NCBI GenBank assembly: GCA_009801015.1
Contig: VHZZ01002069.1
Coordinates: 19,113 to 39,510, forward strand
Source of the DNA: Silene noctiflora
Lineage: Eukaryota > Streptophyta > Magnoliopsida > Caryophyllales > Caryophyllaceae
Reading direction: 5' to 3'
Length of the DNA stretch: 20,398 bases
Positions 10,101 through 20,037 of the stretch are shown piece by piece. How positions within the stretch are numbered: position 1 is the first letter of the stretch; every line of letters starts with the position of its first letter. The notes beneath the pieces were generated by a model. It did no database searches. It was not told the DNA's origin and saw only the letters and a program-made list of their open reading frames with translations. The translations under genes were made by a program, and so were the position numbers.

Positions 10101-13100
10101 CTTTTCAGCAGCGTCATTAGAGATTGAGAGTAAGACAGAAATGAATTCTACAATCTGCCAATTTGAAAAGAACCATTGTTAACGACAGAAATAGGTGTGT
10201 AGCTTGTCTTTCCCAAAAAAAAAATATATATATATATATATAAACAGCCTAAAAGTCACAAACACATGGGTCAAGGTTCAAAGACCTCTAACCACTCTAT
10301 TTAAATTTATCTCCTGGCGAAGGGTCAATATTGCCTTAATATCGGACTGAAAAAAGTGCTGGTATTTGCTATAGAAAAGAGCTGATAAGCTGAACATATG
10401 GCCTACTGCCTACGTCTGCCAACCCAACCCGATCTGGCCAACGTTTCCATGGCTTGTGCTCTTTGCTAGGCCCAAAGAACCATATGGCTCCTCAAACAAG
10501 ATGTAATTGTTCACCTGGCTTATGAGTGCACATTAAAAGGAAAATCGAGCTAGAATCATTAAAAAATTTATAAACTTACAAATCTCACTCACTAACTTGT
10601 TCTGCCAAACTCCATTGAAAGTTGAAAACTGGAATTCACTCCCTAGTTTCTCCTGCTAAATTACTTTGAAAGATGTTCTAAAGAGATTTCATAGGCAGTT
10701 GAGAATATGATCATGCAGTAAGTTTATGTCCGGCACTACTCGTCCGTTCATAAGTTCATTCTATTTGTCAATTCTAAAGGATGCCAAGTTATGAAGCTGT
10801 TGAGAATTTAAAGTGTGGAAGATGTCAAGATTCAAGAAGCTGGCCTATTGCCAGTCAATAAAGCTAGCTGGAACTTCAACACTCAAGTGGCTTATATCAT
10901 GGTTAAATGAGATGAGTTATAAGTTTTAACAACTGTAAAATGTAGTCATTGTAGGATTACCCTTCTTTATGGTGTTAATGATGCTTCTTAATCGTCAATA
11001 GTGAATAATCCTTTTCATATTACATTTTGGAGCCAAACTCGTGTGAAAAAGTCTACCAGGTGAACTGCCAAATCAGAGAAACACAATATAATACTAGAAG
11101 TACCTTCAAACGTTGTTTTCCTAACGGAGGCTGCAATTTACCATATGTAGTTAACAGTACATTTTCTTCAGAGGAAACATCTAACAACGTGAGCAGATTA
11201 CCTGTACAAGAAAAAAAAATATAAAATTAAATGTAATGCCTTGAGTAAAATCTCAAATAAATGAATCAGCCATGTAGAGAATAGCTCATGCCATCCAAAA
11301 ACAACACAAAATGGTCTCAGGTCACAATAATATTTCACTAAGAACAATCAAGAGAACACAACGGCAGGCAGAATTGTCAGAGAACACAGATAAATGCTTA
11401 AGAATAGATATTAGAAAAAATAAGAGTGATATATCATAAATGTGTTGCCTGCATTAAGTATCAAACTTAATTTGCCTCTCCTTTATGACTACAGCCAAAG
11501 TGCCATCATCAAACTAGCAGTATGCATCAGTCACTTGACAAAATGGACTGTTTAGGTGAAAGAAATGGAGGAAAGCAAAGCAAGATGGAAAATTCTTCAT
11601 TTGGAAAGAAATGGACTTGTGTTAACTTGTACAGAATGTACGAAAACCCAGCAACAAAAATTTGTTGTCTGGTACAATTGTAGAAAGGCTCCTTGTCCTT
11701 TATTGTTAGTATAATTCAATGAAAGCATGGTTAAGTTTCTATTCAAAACTCACCCAGCACCCACATACAAAAAGAAAAGGCCCAGAGTAACACACATAGT
11801 ACTTGCTTTGTTCAACTATAAGAATGAAAGACAACAAATAAACAAACGAGTACTTTAAAAAAAGATCTCCTTACCAAGAGACCCCAGCATGCCTTCAACA
11901 GTCTCTGAATTAGCAGTTAACGAAGGTCCTTGGGCATACTGGCGACTGTATGAATAATAAGTGCCAACAGTGCTCCTCTTTGGGTCTAAAAGGGAAATGC
12001 ATACAGAAAGGGAATTGACCAAAACTGAATTTGGCCGAGACTCCTCCAGCGCATTGCTAAATATTCTTCCTATAAGACTGCACGACCAAACATAAGAAAT
12101 GTTCTTAGAAAAATCTTGAATATAAGAAAGATTTCAGAAATGAAGACTCCTTATTCAGAACGAAATTTTTTCTTCCTTAAATAATCCAGTGAAAATTTAC
12201 TTAGAGAACAGAATCAATGAATCATGCGTCACGCTTCAGATAATTGAGTCAACCATTTTCAGTCACAGCAACAGTGCCTTAGTTTCAAATTGATTAGGGC
12301 TTGGCTAACAGAAGTCATTGTGTGGAACCATTAATGAAGGTGGGGAAACAAAGAAGAGTTAAGAGAAGGGAAATGAAAAGGCATAGAGAATTAGAAAACC
12401 CTTTTAATTGAGAGCTAAGAATAGAATATACGGGAAAAACAGGTGTGAAGAAAAATATAGAAGAGAAACTGATTTGAAAAAAATACTCCGTATTATACTC
12501 AATTTCATCACCTCTCAGCCAGCCAGTCCTTATTGGCCTTAATCCCAAAAATTATTGAACAAACATGAGATTAATAATAAGGGAAAATTTGAAGATTTCA
12601 CGAAGTATCAGTACAGTAAACTCAAATCTACCTTGGGCTACAAATTTTAGTCGCAATGCCAGGGGGTGCATATCTGGTAATGGCGCACAGGGTCTCTGCT
12701 GCATTAGCATGGACTTCAGGAGAATCCTGAAAAAACCAGTGATTATTACACATTGCAAATCATCTTCGGTTCAACACTTTAAAAGAAAACACACTAACTA
12801 ATTTTAGAAGTTCAGAAAGCCCGGCTATTTAGGCCAAAAGGTACAGCAACTTAGATAACGGCTCAAGCACAATCTAAACGAGGCATTTCACATGCCTTAG
12901 CCTGAGTCAAATGTACCATTATCCACCAAAAGCAGTTTAGCTATTTTACTTCCACACTTCAATCCTAGAGCTATACTTATGTCTAACGGAACACTCACGG
13001 GTGTGGGTATGAATTCGTAGTCGACCCTTGCCTGTCTGACTAAGCAAGAAACTTATCCATCCAGAGATGGAGGGAGGTTCAAATTACAAAGTAGAAGAAG

Positions 13101-16100
13101 AGAGTACGAGAGTAGTGTCGAGTGTGTGAAGCGTTGAGTACAATTTTCAATGATTCTGAGCCTTACTCCTCAATTATCTCTCTATTTTTTACTGTTGAAA
13201 AAATGCTAAATATTTCAAGATGTAGTTAAATTATTGTTTTGGAGACAATTCCAATAGCCCGTATTTGTGTCTTGAAAATTAGGGTCGTGAGTCATTACGA
13301 GTCCAACCCACTTATTCCTGTCCAACACCCATACCCAGTCCAAGTAACATTGGTTAAACCAGCAACCAGCAATACAGTTAATACCAAATCCATCAAGAAG
13401 ACTGTAGGTCAAATCTCTTTACCAAGCTTTACAGTTGCTTTGACTCGTACAGCTACCTTCCCAGAACACATGAGAATTTCTCTTTTAGACTCTTTCACGA
13501 AGCCACGTCTTTTCTCAAGTAATGTCAATTTCTCCTACTGAAGTACTGATAAGTTAACATCCGAACTTCGCAGTCCCTAGCAAAAGAAAGAAAACTGCAA
13601 CATCACAAGTACTATACAACAAATGACTTACAGAAGAGCTAAACTTATCCACAATCATCTCCAAAACATCTGTGTCTTCTAACCACCGCATAGCTTCCGT
13701 GTAGTTTTCATATATGTGTTCATCAGCAGCAATAAGGCGAATCAATACCTGGAACCCACGGTGTAAATGATATGTTATCTAGGGTAACCAGTAATCATGA
13801 GTACAATCAGCACCGGAAAAGCAAAAACTTTCTTTTTAAACTATTTCTTCGCTGAAACAACATAATTGCCTAATTGGTCCTAAAAGCCCAAAGACAAACA
13901 TCGTGATGAGTTCATGACATTAGAGAACCTCTATCGTCAATAGCAAACATGAATATTCCTAACAGAACAAAGAAACCGAAGTTATCATGACAGGACAACA
14001 ACTGAAATATATAAGATTGAGAAAGCTTGTAATTTTCTTTATTGAATTTTTATTTTACATGTTAAAAGGATGTCATTGAAAACCAGAAAATCAGGACAGG
14101 GGGTCCGCCAAATAAAGATACTTCAAAGGGACAGATTACTTAGTAAAAGCGTAAGATAAATTCCCTTAAAAGTACTCATAGAGTTAGCCCAAAGAGATGC
14201 AAGAGAAAACCCGCTCACAAATATATTTCCAGGGGTTTAGATATCCCTTGATATTTTATCAGCAAAACTACAACAGAACACTGCCATTCCATCATCCCTT
14301 CCTTCGCTTCAACTTTACTCTACAAACCACCTTCTATGAAGATATTCCATTTCAGGACCACGACCAGGCCAGTAGTCCTTTCTGATATTAGTCCATCCAA
14401 ATTATTTTTTTACTCTGGTTGAAGGCCAGTTCCCAAGTTTATAATATGCTAAGAGCCTAGATGAACCGATATTACGCTTAACTAAAAGAGCATGATAAAA
14501 AAAAAAAAAGGCGGTATTGAAACATAGCAGAACATTTTAAGTGTAGAAGGGAATTTCAGAGACATAACCTTGTGAGAGTAATTAAATGTGATCGATTTCT
14601 TTAGGGATAAAGAGTAAGAAAGAATGTTAATGAAGACACTTACAAACATGCAGAAAAAAAATGAAGGTCGCAACATGAAAATATTCATCTATTAGTAAAG
14701 AGTTTAAAACATAATGTCTATTAACTATTCCCGTTAGGGTTTGATGAAAATTGCTGATGGACCTACAAAAAAAATGTACCAAGTGCATCTATAGAGCAAA
14801 TAAGGGCACCAACCTCCATGATAGATGTAATACCAATCAGATCAATTAGCTGCCCAAGGATTTCTTTATGCGTCTGTAACAGAATCCATTAAAACATTAA
14901 AGCTCTTCATCTTCTAAGGAACTTGCAGCTTGTTTAAGCTTTTAAGACTTACTTGGATGTAATTCATGAGCTCAACTGTCTTGCGCATCAGAAGGCAAAC
15001 TACAACCTGAGCCAAACAATCAAGAAGTTATCAAATGAAAATGAAGTGCAAGCCCAAACGGTGATTGTTAGTTTCCTGGAATGAATGTTAAATGTTAATA
15101 CCTTGCTAAAGTATCCTGCCAGTAAGGTGCTATGTGAGTGTTCTGGCTCCAAGAACGAAAACAACTTCTTCATCAACTGCCAGAGGGGATGAACGGAGGC
15201 AGAAGAAAACTGAGGATCAGAACATAAACCAAACAAGTAAAATCTTTAAAAATTCACTGCAAAACGGCATATATATTGGATACCTCATCATCCTCTACCA
15301 AAGTATTGAGTATAATATCAACTTCACAAGTAATGATCTCACAAGATACAAAGGGAAACCTGGCATGGGAAATAAAAATACTCACATAAAGCAGAAAACA
15401 GAAAAAACCATTCGCAGGCAGAAAAGATTAGAATCGTTCAAAAACCTACTTAAAAGTTCTCCGCTTCTCAGCATCTTCAGGAGCTTCTTCCACTATAAGG
15501 TCAATAAGTTTCTCAACTTGTGGTCTTTCCCGCAAACTGCAATAGGCATATAATTAAAACTTCTCAATTCTCACTACACATGTCGATAAGTTTTGCCAAA
15601 CTAGCCATGGAAAACACTTGTATAACAACAACAAACCGAACACTTAAAAAGTTATAAGTTAGAGTCATGGTTTTAAATCTCGGTATCGGTCGTAATCGCG
15701 GTATCGGTATAATCGGTCGTCACGGATGGATCGCAGTGGATCTCGGTGATTTCTCAGGCGATATCTCGTATCGGTAGAGTGAAAATCTGATACAACTCGG
15801 CCGAAATTTTGAACCTTGGTTAGAGTGCATTAACACTCGTAACGAAGTAACAGAAATACAGCACATCAGAAGTCAAAACCCACATGGGCATGTCCAACTA
15901 AATGTTTTAAAGTAGATAAAGGGGATCAAATATATGAATCAAATAATATTCATAAAAAAGCAACGCAGATACAAGCAAGCTTAAGAGCTCCAAAGACAAG
16001 TAAGAATGTTTACAAATTGATAAGACGAGCATTGAGTGCTTTGCATTCTTGAATTAACTCATCCTCATCAAGAAGCTCTTCTAGTGAAAATTTGTCCTTG

Positions 16101-19100
16101 CCTAAGATGGTCTCCACCTGTAATGACACAGAGAAGACGAAACATGGTGCCTTTCAGATGAAAATGCTCAATTAACATGCAAAAAGTTCCTGTGAAAAGC
16201 CATCAGCACAAACTTGACAAAACAGAAACTAAGTTTCAAAAAAGACAATCTAGATTATAGAAATGGCTAACTGGCTAAGAAAAGAAAAGATGCACACATT
16301 CGAGTATGGTCTCTGCAAAAGTCTTTGGATTCCAAAATGTAAGATTGGTGCTTGCCACATACACCTATTTCCATAAAAATAATAGAAGATACAGCCGATG
16401 CTTTTTTTGTTAAACATTGCTCTCAACCACTCACATCACAGCAACATTCCCATAACACAATGTTATTTCTAACTTAAAAAGTGTTACATGAAAAGACCAA
16501 AAGTCATTTCAGAGCATAATGTACATGCAAAGAAGCTGTTTCTGAATGACCAATATGAAAATTGCATCTGAGTACTGCAACGGACTGCTATTTCACCAGG
16601 GAAAGTAGCATAACCACTTTAGTGAGCCATTTTGATTTATTCCATCATAATCCAAAACCAAAGAGTAACGAGTCTTTGGCTCTATTGGAAATATGGAAAT
16701 AAAGTGCTGCTAAACTATACTCTTTAACATTAATACACAACCACCGCAATCGATGTACTCAGTCTTTCCCAAGTGTTGGAAATTTTAGCGTCACTTTTCC
16801 GGATGACCGTAGAAACATAGCAATCACTTTATTCTATACTTATAGCCAAAGAAACGCAAGTCCATAGCTCCCCTAGATAACTTTTAGCATATAATGCACG
16901 TAAGCAAATGTGAACTGATTGTACAAATGTCTAATATGATAGGTGGTGACAATTTTGTATTGCTTAATGAAGAAACCCTGCAACGACTCGTGAATCTGAA
17001 TCTTCCAATCGAAAGCCTGAGTGCAAATACTAGTATGTCTAACATACACTAAACCTGCCTTCATTAAAAGTATAAATGAGGCGTTACCGCGTTATGATTT
17101 ATACTGCAATGTTCACCTCGTATACAGAAATAAATAATTAATAAACACGTCCATAAGCAGGGGATGAGCAGTTCACCATTTGATTCTACTACCTGCGTTG
17201 ATTTTCCTCCTTTTCCATTATTTCCAAAACTCAGAAAAAAAAATTAAAAAAAAATCCCGACTAAATGTTGTATACTTGTATGATATGCTAATGAAATCAG
17301 GAATTAAGATACTGGTTGAAGTGCCCCTAACACTTTTCTTTCACAATGTATTTTCTTTTTAATACTATGAAACACCTTCCTCACAATTAGCTCAAAATAT
17401 TGATGGCACAGGTGCACACTCCCAAAACGAAGTAAACAGCATACACCCTCTACAAAGTTTCCTCCACTAATACAGAGGAGAATTTAAAAAGAGTAAGAAA
17501 CCCATTTCAACTGCCCCACCCATGAATATAAACCCATGTCAAATTGGGGTGGACTGCTCCGCAAGACCATCGGATATCAAAGGACACTTAACTGCATCTA
17601 TCACAGAGGCATCAAGATCACTTTACAAAAAAAAAAACAAGCTCTACATACTAATGGAGTACTGGGGTTAGTAGCAAAGCACAGTGCTCAGCAGCCTGGC
17701 CAACAGACTCGTCATAGTACTAATATGTACGTCCTCTTCCATGCAAAATGCTTAGATGTGAATTTTCACTGAACTTTGTCTTTAGATTATTCCCAACTTT
17801 GCCAAGAAATGGATTAGCGACAGTCTCTAATCACTAACAAGTCAGCAAAAAAAATAATAATAATTCAACACACTCTTAAGCAACTAACAATCAGGGGCGA
17901 TTCTAGAGGGAGTGCAGGGGGTTCATCTGCACCCCCCAAAATCTGAAACAAAAATGTTTTGTGCAGAAACTTAGCAGTATTATTACTTGGATTCAGTGGT
18001 AAAAGGATAGAATTTTCATTCTAGAGGTCGGGGGTTCAAATTGGGTGTAATCTTTTCTAGGGATGAAGCAATGCAAAACTCTGCGTATCTTCGTATTTTC
18101 CATGACTTTATGCAATTACTCCGCAGTATCTTTGTGCTTTTTTTGGTCCCCGTAATTATCTTCATGAATTTCCATTTATAAGTTGTGTAATCAAAACTTG
18201 GCTATTATCTGTTTTAATTTCCTAACATATTTATTTTATAGCATCATATTAATGAACATTTACATCACTGTAATATATTTTCTAGCCAAAATAATGTTGT
18301 ATTTTAAATCAATATAACTGTATTAGCAGTATTTCCAAATGGTTTTTCTTTCACCGTAAGCAATTATAATTATTTTACTTCAGTTATGGTGAAAAATACT
18401 TTCAGACAGAAGAATGTTTTAATTCTAACAATCGTCATCGGAATTTTAAATCTGTCCAACTGACTTGATGTTTATACCCTCTATGTTCAAATCCGATCGC
18501 CACTGCTAACAATGATTAGCGACAAAGTCATAGTCTGCTTACTCCAACACAAGCACAAATACTCATCCACTCAAATGACTAAAAATTATTTGATAAGATT
18601 GTCGGTGACAGTTTCACCAAAAAGGAAAACAAGAAATCGGCAACGATATAGTCACTAAAAACGATTAGTGACACAGGCATAACTAGCTTACTCAAAAGCA
18701 ATAATCAAGCAATATTCGTCCACTCAAGCAACTAAAATTTGTTTCCATAAGATCGTTATTAACAAACTCACCAAAAAAACAAGAATTCGAAACTCTTTAG
18801 TCACTAACAATGACTAGCAACGAAGTCAGAATTAGCTTACTCTAACACAGGAATCAAAAACTTTGCATCCACTCAAACGACTAAAATTTTATTTGATAAG
18901 ATTGTCATTAACAAGTTCACTGAAAAAAAATAAAAATAAAAAGCTGACAAACTATTTAGTCAAGAAGAACGATTGGCGAGACGGAGTCATAATCAACTTA
19001 CTCTAACACAAGAACCAAAAAACTACTCGTCCGCTCAAACGCCTAATATTGGAATCGCTAAGACTATCACTCACAAATTAACCAAAGAAAAACAAGAACT

Positions 19101-19874
19101 TGGCAAACTATTTCGTCACTAACAAGGATTAGCGACAAAGTCATAATCAGCTTACTCTAAGACAAGAATCGAGCAATAACCGTCCACTCGAACAGTTAAA
19201 ATTTGGTTCCAAAATATAGCAACTAACAAATTCAGCAAAAAACAAGAATTCAACAAACTCATTAGTCACTAGCACAGTAGCACCGATTAGCGAGTAATTA
19301 ATAATCAGCCTACTCCTAAGTCCTAACACAAGAATCAATAAATAACCGTCCACTCAATCAGACAAACGACTAAAATCTGTTCGAAAAGATGGCAACTAAT
19401 AAATTCACCAAAATAACAAGAATTCAACAAAGTCTCCAGTCACTGACAACGATTAGCTACGAAGTCATAATCAGCTTATTAACACAAGAATCAAATAACT
19501 TCATCCGCTCAAACGACTAAAATTTGAATTAGATAACATATTCACCAAACAAAACAAGAATTCAACAAACTCTTTAGTCACTAACAACGATTAGCGGCGA
19601 AGTCGTAATCAGCTTACTCTAACACAAGAATCAACAATCAAGCAATATTTATCAATTAAAGTTCAAATTAACGACTAAAATCAGGTTCAACAAGATAATA
19701 ACTAGAACAACGGAGATTAAATGATTAACTTTCGATAACGATTAACGAACATAATTAACAGCAGATTGAAAGTTCCGCAAACAAAAAATCAACTAAAAAC
19801 GATAAAATTAGATCGAAATAGAAGTTGAAACTTACTGGAGATGCAGTGGACAAGCCAGCCATACGCCAAAACAT
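4193..19874 (-). CDS. SAPS-domain protein (SIT4-associated; PP6 phosphatase regulatory subunit, SAL-like), 19 coding exons
   Basis: Exons in transcript order: 19836-19874, 16014-16117, 15450-15536, 15284-15359, 15102-15176, 14953-15006, 14814-14873, 13632-13748, 12632-12726, 11875-12077, 11104-11201, 10051-10154, 9809-9974, 9532-9654, 7091-7173, 6150-6288, 5457-5486, 5056-5126, 4193-4760. All introns are GT/AG, phases agree, and the total is 2292 nt: 763 codons plus TAG. The start MFWRMAGLSTASPVE is the family's N-terminus. Marker segments are LLDEDELIQECKALNARLIN, LFSFLEPEHSHSTLLAGYFS, LIGITSIMEVLIRLIAADEH, WLEDTDVLEMIVDKFSSSDS, ALEESRPNSVLVNSLSVC, IVEFISVLLSISNDAAEKEV, RIGNIGHLTRISNKLLHLAN, ESAEVVISSLRLGDD and SNSNWFAFEDD. 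The SAPS region covers roughly residues 100-470; the last 190 residues are acidic and probably disordered. SAPS proteins are regulatory subunits of Sit4/PP6 phosphatase. In Arabidopsis, SAL proteins join FyPP catalytic and PP2AA scaffold subunits in a PP6 holoenzyme acting on PIN auxin carriers. The paralogue is unresolved and the C-terminus is unusual (see findings). Confidence 0.95.
4235..4450 (-). repeat. In-frame 108-bp (36-codon) tandem duplication in the last SAPS exon
   Basis: Two head-to-tail units, 4343-4450 (first in the protein) and 4235-4342, differ at about 9 of 108 positions. Each encodes the pattern DSQVPxNESCxIVDSGGxEH followed by VGGSLSVPxTTA, and a partial third start (VDE) follows. 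The unit is a multiple of three, so the frame is kept. The segment lies in the acidic tail, after the EWVEWRETS motif, and near the stop codon. High identity at silent sites suggests a recent duplication. Confidence 0.92.
4761..5055 (-). other. SAPS intron 18 (295 bp)
   Basis: GT/AG intron splitting a serine codon (AG before, T after). The open frame of the last exon continues about 47 bases into the intron, so it has no in-frame stop close to the acceptor. Nothing else is recognised. Confidence 0.85.
5127..5456 (-). other. SAPS intron 17 (330 bp)
   Basis: It lies between the 30-nt exon 17 and exon 18 (DVYVDDESAEVV...). Donor GTATAT, acceptor GATAG. AT-rich, with no repeat or gene seen. Confidence 0.85.
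5457..5486 (-). CDS. SAPS exon 17, a 30-nt microexon
   Basis: Encodes VEGSHERDEE, equivalent to the GSxERDDE stretch of plant homologues. Both flanking introns fall on codon boundaries, so the exon can be included or skipped without changing frame. The upstream intron has a weak donor (GTCAGG), which makes regulated skipping possible. Confidence 0.85.
5487..6149 (-). other. SAPS intron 16 (663 bp)
   Basis: Donor GAG/GTCAGG, acceptor TTTCAG. Contents are AT-rich. A CAGTGGCGACT word at about 5776 looks like the outer end of a hAT terminal repeat, but no matching end or target duplication is present. No gene seen. Confidence 0.8.
6289..7090 (-). other. SAPS intron 15 (802 bp)
   Basis: It splits a glycine codon between WVCG and RPTLLQD. 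Donor GTAAGT, acceptor AACAG. Around 6770-6900 there are two ATCGG-type words in AT-rich sequence that may be an old transposon trace, without defined ends. No gene seen. Confidence 0.85.
7640..7662 (+). other. G-quadruplex motif in intron 14
   Basis: Four G-runs of 4, 5, 5 and 3 bases are separated by 2-base loops (TA, TA, CA). This is a strong canonical quadruplex pattern with very short loops. The G-rich strand is the template strand of the SAPS gene; the transcript carries the C-rich complement. Confidence 0.8.
7972..8245 (+). pseudogene. Non-LTR (LINE-type) reverse transcriptase C-terminal fragment, decayed
   Basis: The frame from 7972 contains LWMCGYTKKDQIG (from 8020), matching the RWMCGxTRxDxIR motif near the end of plant non-LTR endonuclease/reverse transcriptase proteins. 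At 8131-8142 the same frame has RPRK. After a one-base shift, WIKMMEHDTRFLGIRENMV continues to a stop at 8219-8221; this resembles the RGRPKKTWxEVxxxDxxxLGLxEDMA tail of those proteins. The WFGH segment normally found between these motifs is missing, so the copy has both a deletion and a frameshift. It lies antisense in the SAPS intron. Confidence 0.55.
8245..8520. repeat. T-rich low-complexity tract
   Basis: Long stretches of T with A, including TTTCTTTC runs, directly follow the non-LTR fragment. It may be a decayed 3' tail region or simple intronic low complexity. No gene. Confidence 0.6.
8649..8696. repeat. Perfect 24-bp tandem duplication inside the hAT-like element
   Basis: A 24-bp unit beginning AAGGTAAGTTCTTAA and ending TTTTTCCCC occurs twice, at 8649-8672 and 8673-8696, with no mismatch. 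Confidence 0.85.
9060..9312 (-). mobile_element. Terminus of a CACTA (En/Spm-type) transposon, truncated
   Basis: Read on the minus strand from 9312, the sequence begins CACTACAAAAAATACGCG, the diagnostic outer end of plant CACTA elements. The adjoining 250 bp hold many copies, in both orientations, of a TTTGGGACCG / CGGTCTCAAA word, which is the sub-terminal repeat structure that CACTA transposases bind. No second CACTAC end is found to the left within the enclosing hAT-like element, so only one end is present. The left limit is where the sub-terminal words stop, and is approximate. Confidence 0.75.
10155..11103 (-). other. SAPS intron 11 (949 bp)
   Basis: Donor AAG/GTACTT, acceptor GGCAG. 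It contains an A-run followed by an (AT)9 microsatellite at 10224-10241. The rest is unremarkable AT-rich sequence with no coding signal. Confidence 0.85.
10224..10241. repeat. (AT)9 microsatellite
   Basis: An uninterrupted AT dinucleotide run follows an A-tract, in SAPS intron 11. Such runs are often length-polymorphic. Confidence 0.95.
11202..11874 (-). other. SAPS intron 10 (673 bp)
   Basis: It splits a glycine codon (G before, GT after). Donor GTAAGG, acceptor TACAG. No repeat, gene or strong signal seen. Confidence 0.85.
12078..12631 (-). other. SAPS intron 9 (554 bp)
   Basis: It splits a serine codon (AG before, T after). Donor GTAGAT, acceptor TGCAG. Nothing beyond ordinary AT-rich intron sequence. 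Confidence 0.85.
12727..13631 (-). other. SAPS intron 8 (905 bp)
   Basis: Donor TCT/GTAAGT, acceptor TTTCAG, on a codon boundary before DSPEVHAN. It contains a plus-strand open frame at 13239-13541 with no recognisable protein pattern, which I treat as chance. Confidence 0.85.
13749..14813 (-). other. SAPS intron 7 (1065 bp)
   Basis: Donor GAG/GTTGGT (weak), acceptor TTCCAG before VLIRLIAADEH. It has an A12-type run near 14498-14509. No element ends or genes seen. Confidence 0.85.
15537..16013 (-). other. SAPS intron 2 (477 bp)
   Basis: It splits the phenylalanine codon of NFLRERPQVE. Donor GTAAAC, acceptor TTGCAG. About a third of its length is the 153-bp hAT MITE at 15666-15818. Confidence 0.9.
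15666..15818. mobile_element. Second 153-bp hAT-type MITE, in SAPS intron 2
   Basis: It starts CATGGTTTTAAATCTCGG and ends CCGAAATTTTGAACCTTG; the reverse complement of the end is CAAGGTTCAAAATTTCGG, an imperfect inverted repeat. Identical 8-bp direct repeats flank it, GTTAGAGT at 15658-15665 and 15819-15826. Its interior is packed with TCGGTATCGG-like words in several degenerate copies. Length, 8-bp duplication and the CATGGTT start are shared with the element at 424-576, but the interiors differ, so they are related subfamilies at best. Confidence 0.75.
17892..18505. mobile_element. 614-bp hAT element inserted in the intron 1 satellite
   Basis: Left end CAGGGGCGATTC, right end ATCGCCACTG; the first 10 bases of the inverted repeat match at 9 positions. 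It is flanked by a perfect 8-bp target duplication, CTAACAAT at 17884-17891 and 18506-18513. That 8-mer belongs to the tandem repeat unit (ACTAACAAC/TGATTAGCG in other copies), so the insertion site is inside a repeat unit. No transposase is encoded, so it is non-autonomous. The interior contains a tRNA-like segment (separate entry). Confidence 0.85.
17983..18050 (+). repeat. tRNA-like segment with A- and B-box-like motifs inside the hAT element
   Basis: TTCAGTGGTAAAAGG at about 17992-18006 resembles a pol III A box, and GGGTTCAAAT at about 18032-18041 resembles a B box. They are about 40 bp apart, as in a tRNA or SINE head. The segment starts TTAC and ends GTAA, but T-arm pairing is poor, so it is not a functional tRNA. 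It may be a captured SINE or tRNA fragment. Confidence 0.4.
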
Positions 19875-20037
19875 CTTGAATTTGCGAAAATAAGATCTGA
19901 AATTACGTAAAACAAAAATCACTGATTAATTAACTAATTAACTAACTGATTAATTAATTAATTGAAGTTCAAGTTAGCGAACAATGGCCGAAATGCGGAA
20001 GAAGAAGAAGAATCGAGAATCGCGAGAATCAAGAACC
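19875..20037 (-). promoter_or_regulatory. SAPS 5' UTR with probable UTR intron
   Basis: Upstream of the ATG at 19874 the minus strand reads TTTACGTAATTTCAG, a good splice acceptor ending at 19897; the coding exon then starts at 19896 with 22 bases of UTR. A plausible donor is TCTCAG/GTTCTT, which would put the UTR intron at 19897-20036 (140 bp). The intron contains a run of TTAATTAA-type repeats at about 19921-19963 and a pyrimidine-rich CTTCTTCTTCTTCC stretch. The acceptor is convincing; the donor is less so. Confidence 0.55.
19921..19963. repeat. TTAA/TAAC simple repeat
   Basis: An interrupted run of TTAATTAA, AACTAACT and TTAATTAATTAATT words lies inside the probable 5'-UTR intron of the SAPS gene. 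Confidence 0.8.

Larger units (their letters stand above)
17812..19705. repeat. Degenerate ~150-bp tandem repeat array (minisatellite) in SAPS intron 1
   Basis: The anchor word GATTAGCGACGAAGTCATAA recurs in diverged form at 17812, 18514, 18663, 18812, 18971, 19127, 19285, 19451 and 19589. Spacing between intact units is 138-166 bp. Each unit continues with AGCTTACTCTAACACAAGAA, CGTCCACTCAAACGACTAAA, then ACTAACAAATTCACCAAAAA and TTCAACAAACTCTTTAGTCA. The first unit is only about 80 bp long once the inserted element and one target copy are removed, so it has an internal deletion. Units are diverged, implying age. Boundaries are approximate. Confidence 0.85.
16118..19835 (-). other. SAPS intron 1 (3718 bp), repeat-rich and promoter-proximal
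   Basis: Donor CCA/GTAAGT-like (GTAAG), acceptor TTACAG, falling on a codon boundary between STASP and VETILG. The part from 16118 to about 17800 is plain AT-rich sequence without recognisable features. The part nearest the first exon holds the satellite array and the inserted 614-bp hAT element. Confidence 0.9.

Noticed and set aside
13239..13541. 100-codon plus-strand open frame in SAPS intron 8
   Set aside because: No recognisable motif, no supporting splice or promoter pattern, and an ordinary length for chance open frames in this window.
15270..15284. GTATCCAA donor of SAPS intron 4 resembles a U12-type (minor spliceosome) donor
   Set aside because: The branch-site sequence expected 10-20 bases before the acceptor (TCCTTAAC-like) is absent, and the CAG acceptor and length fit an ordinary intron.
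15134..15553. 139-codon plus-strand open frame
   Set aside because: It is antisense to SAPS exons 3-5 and their introns; the minus-strand exons explain the openness and encode conserved sequence.
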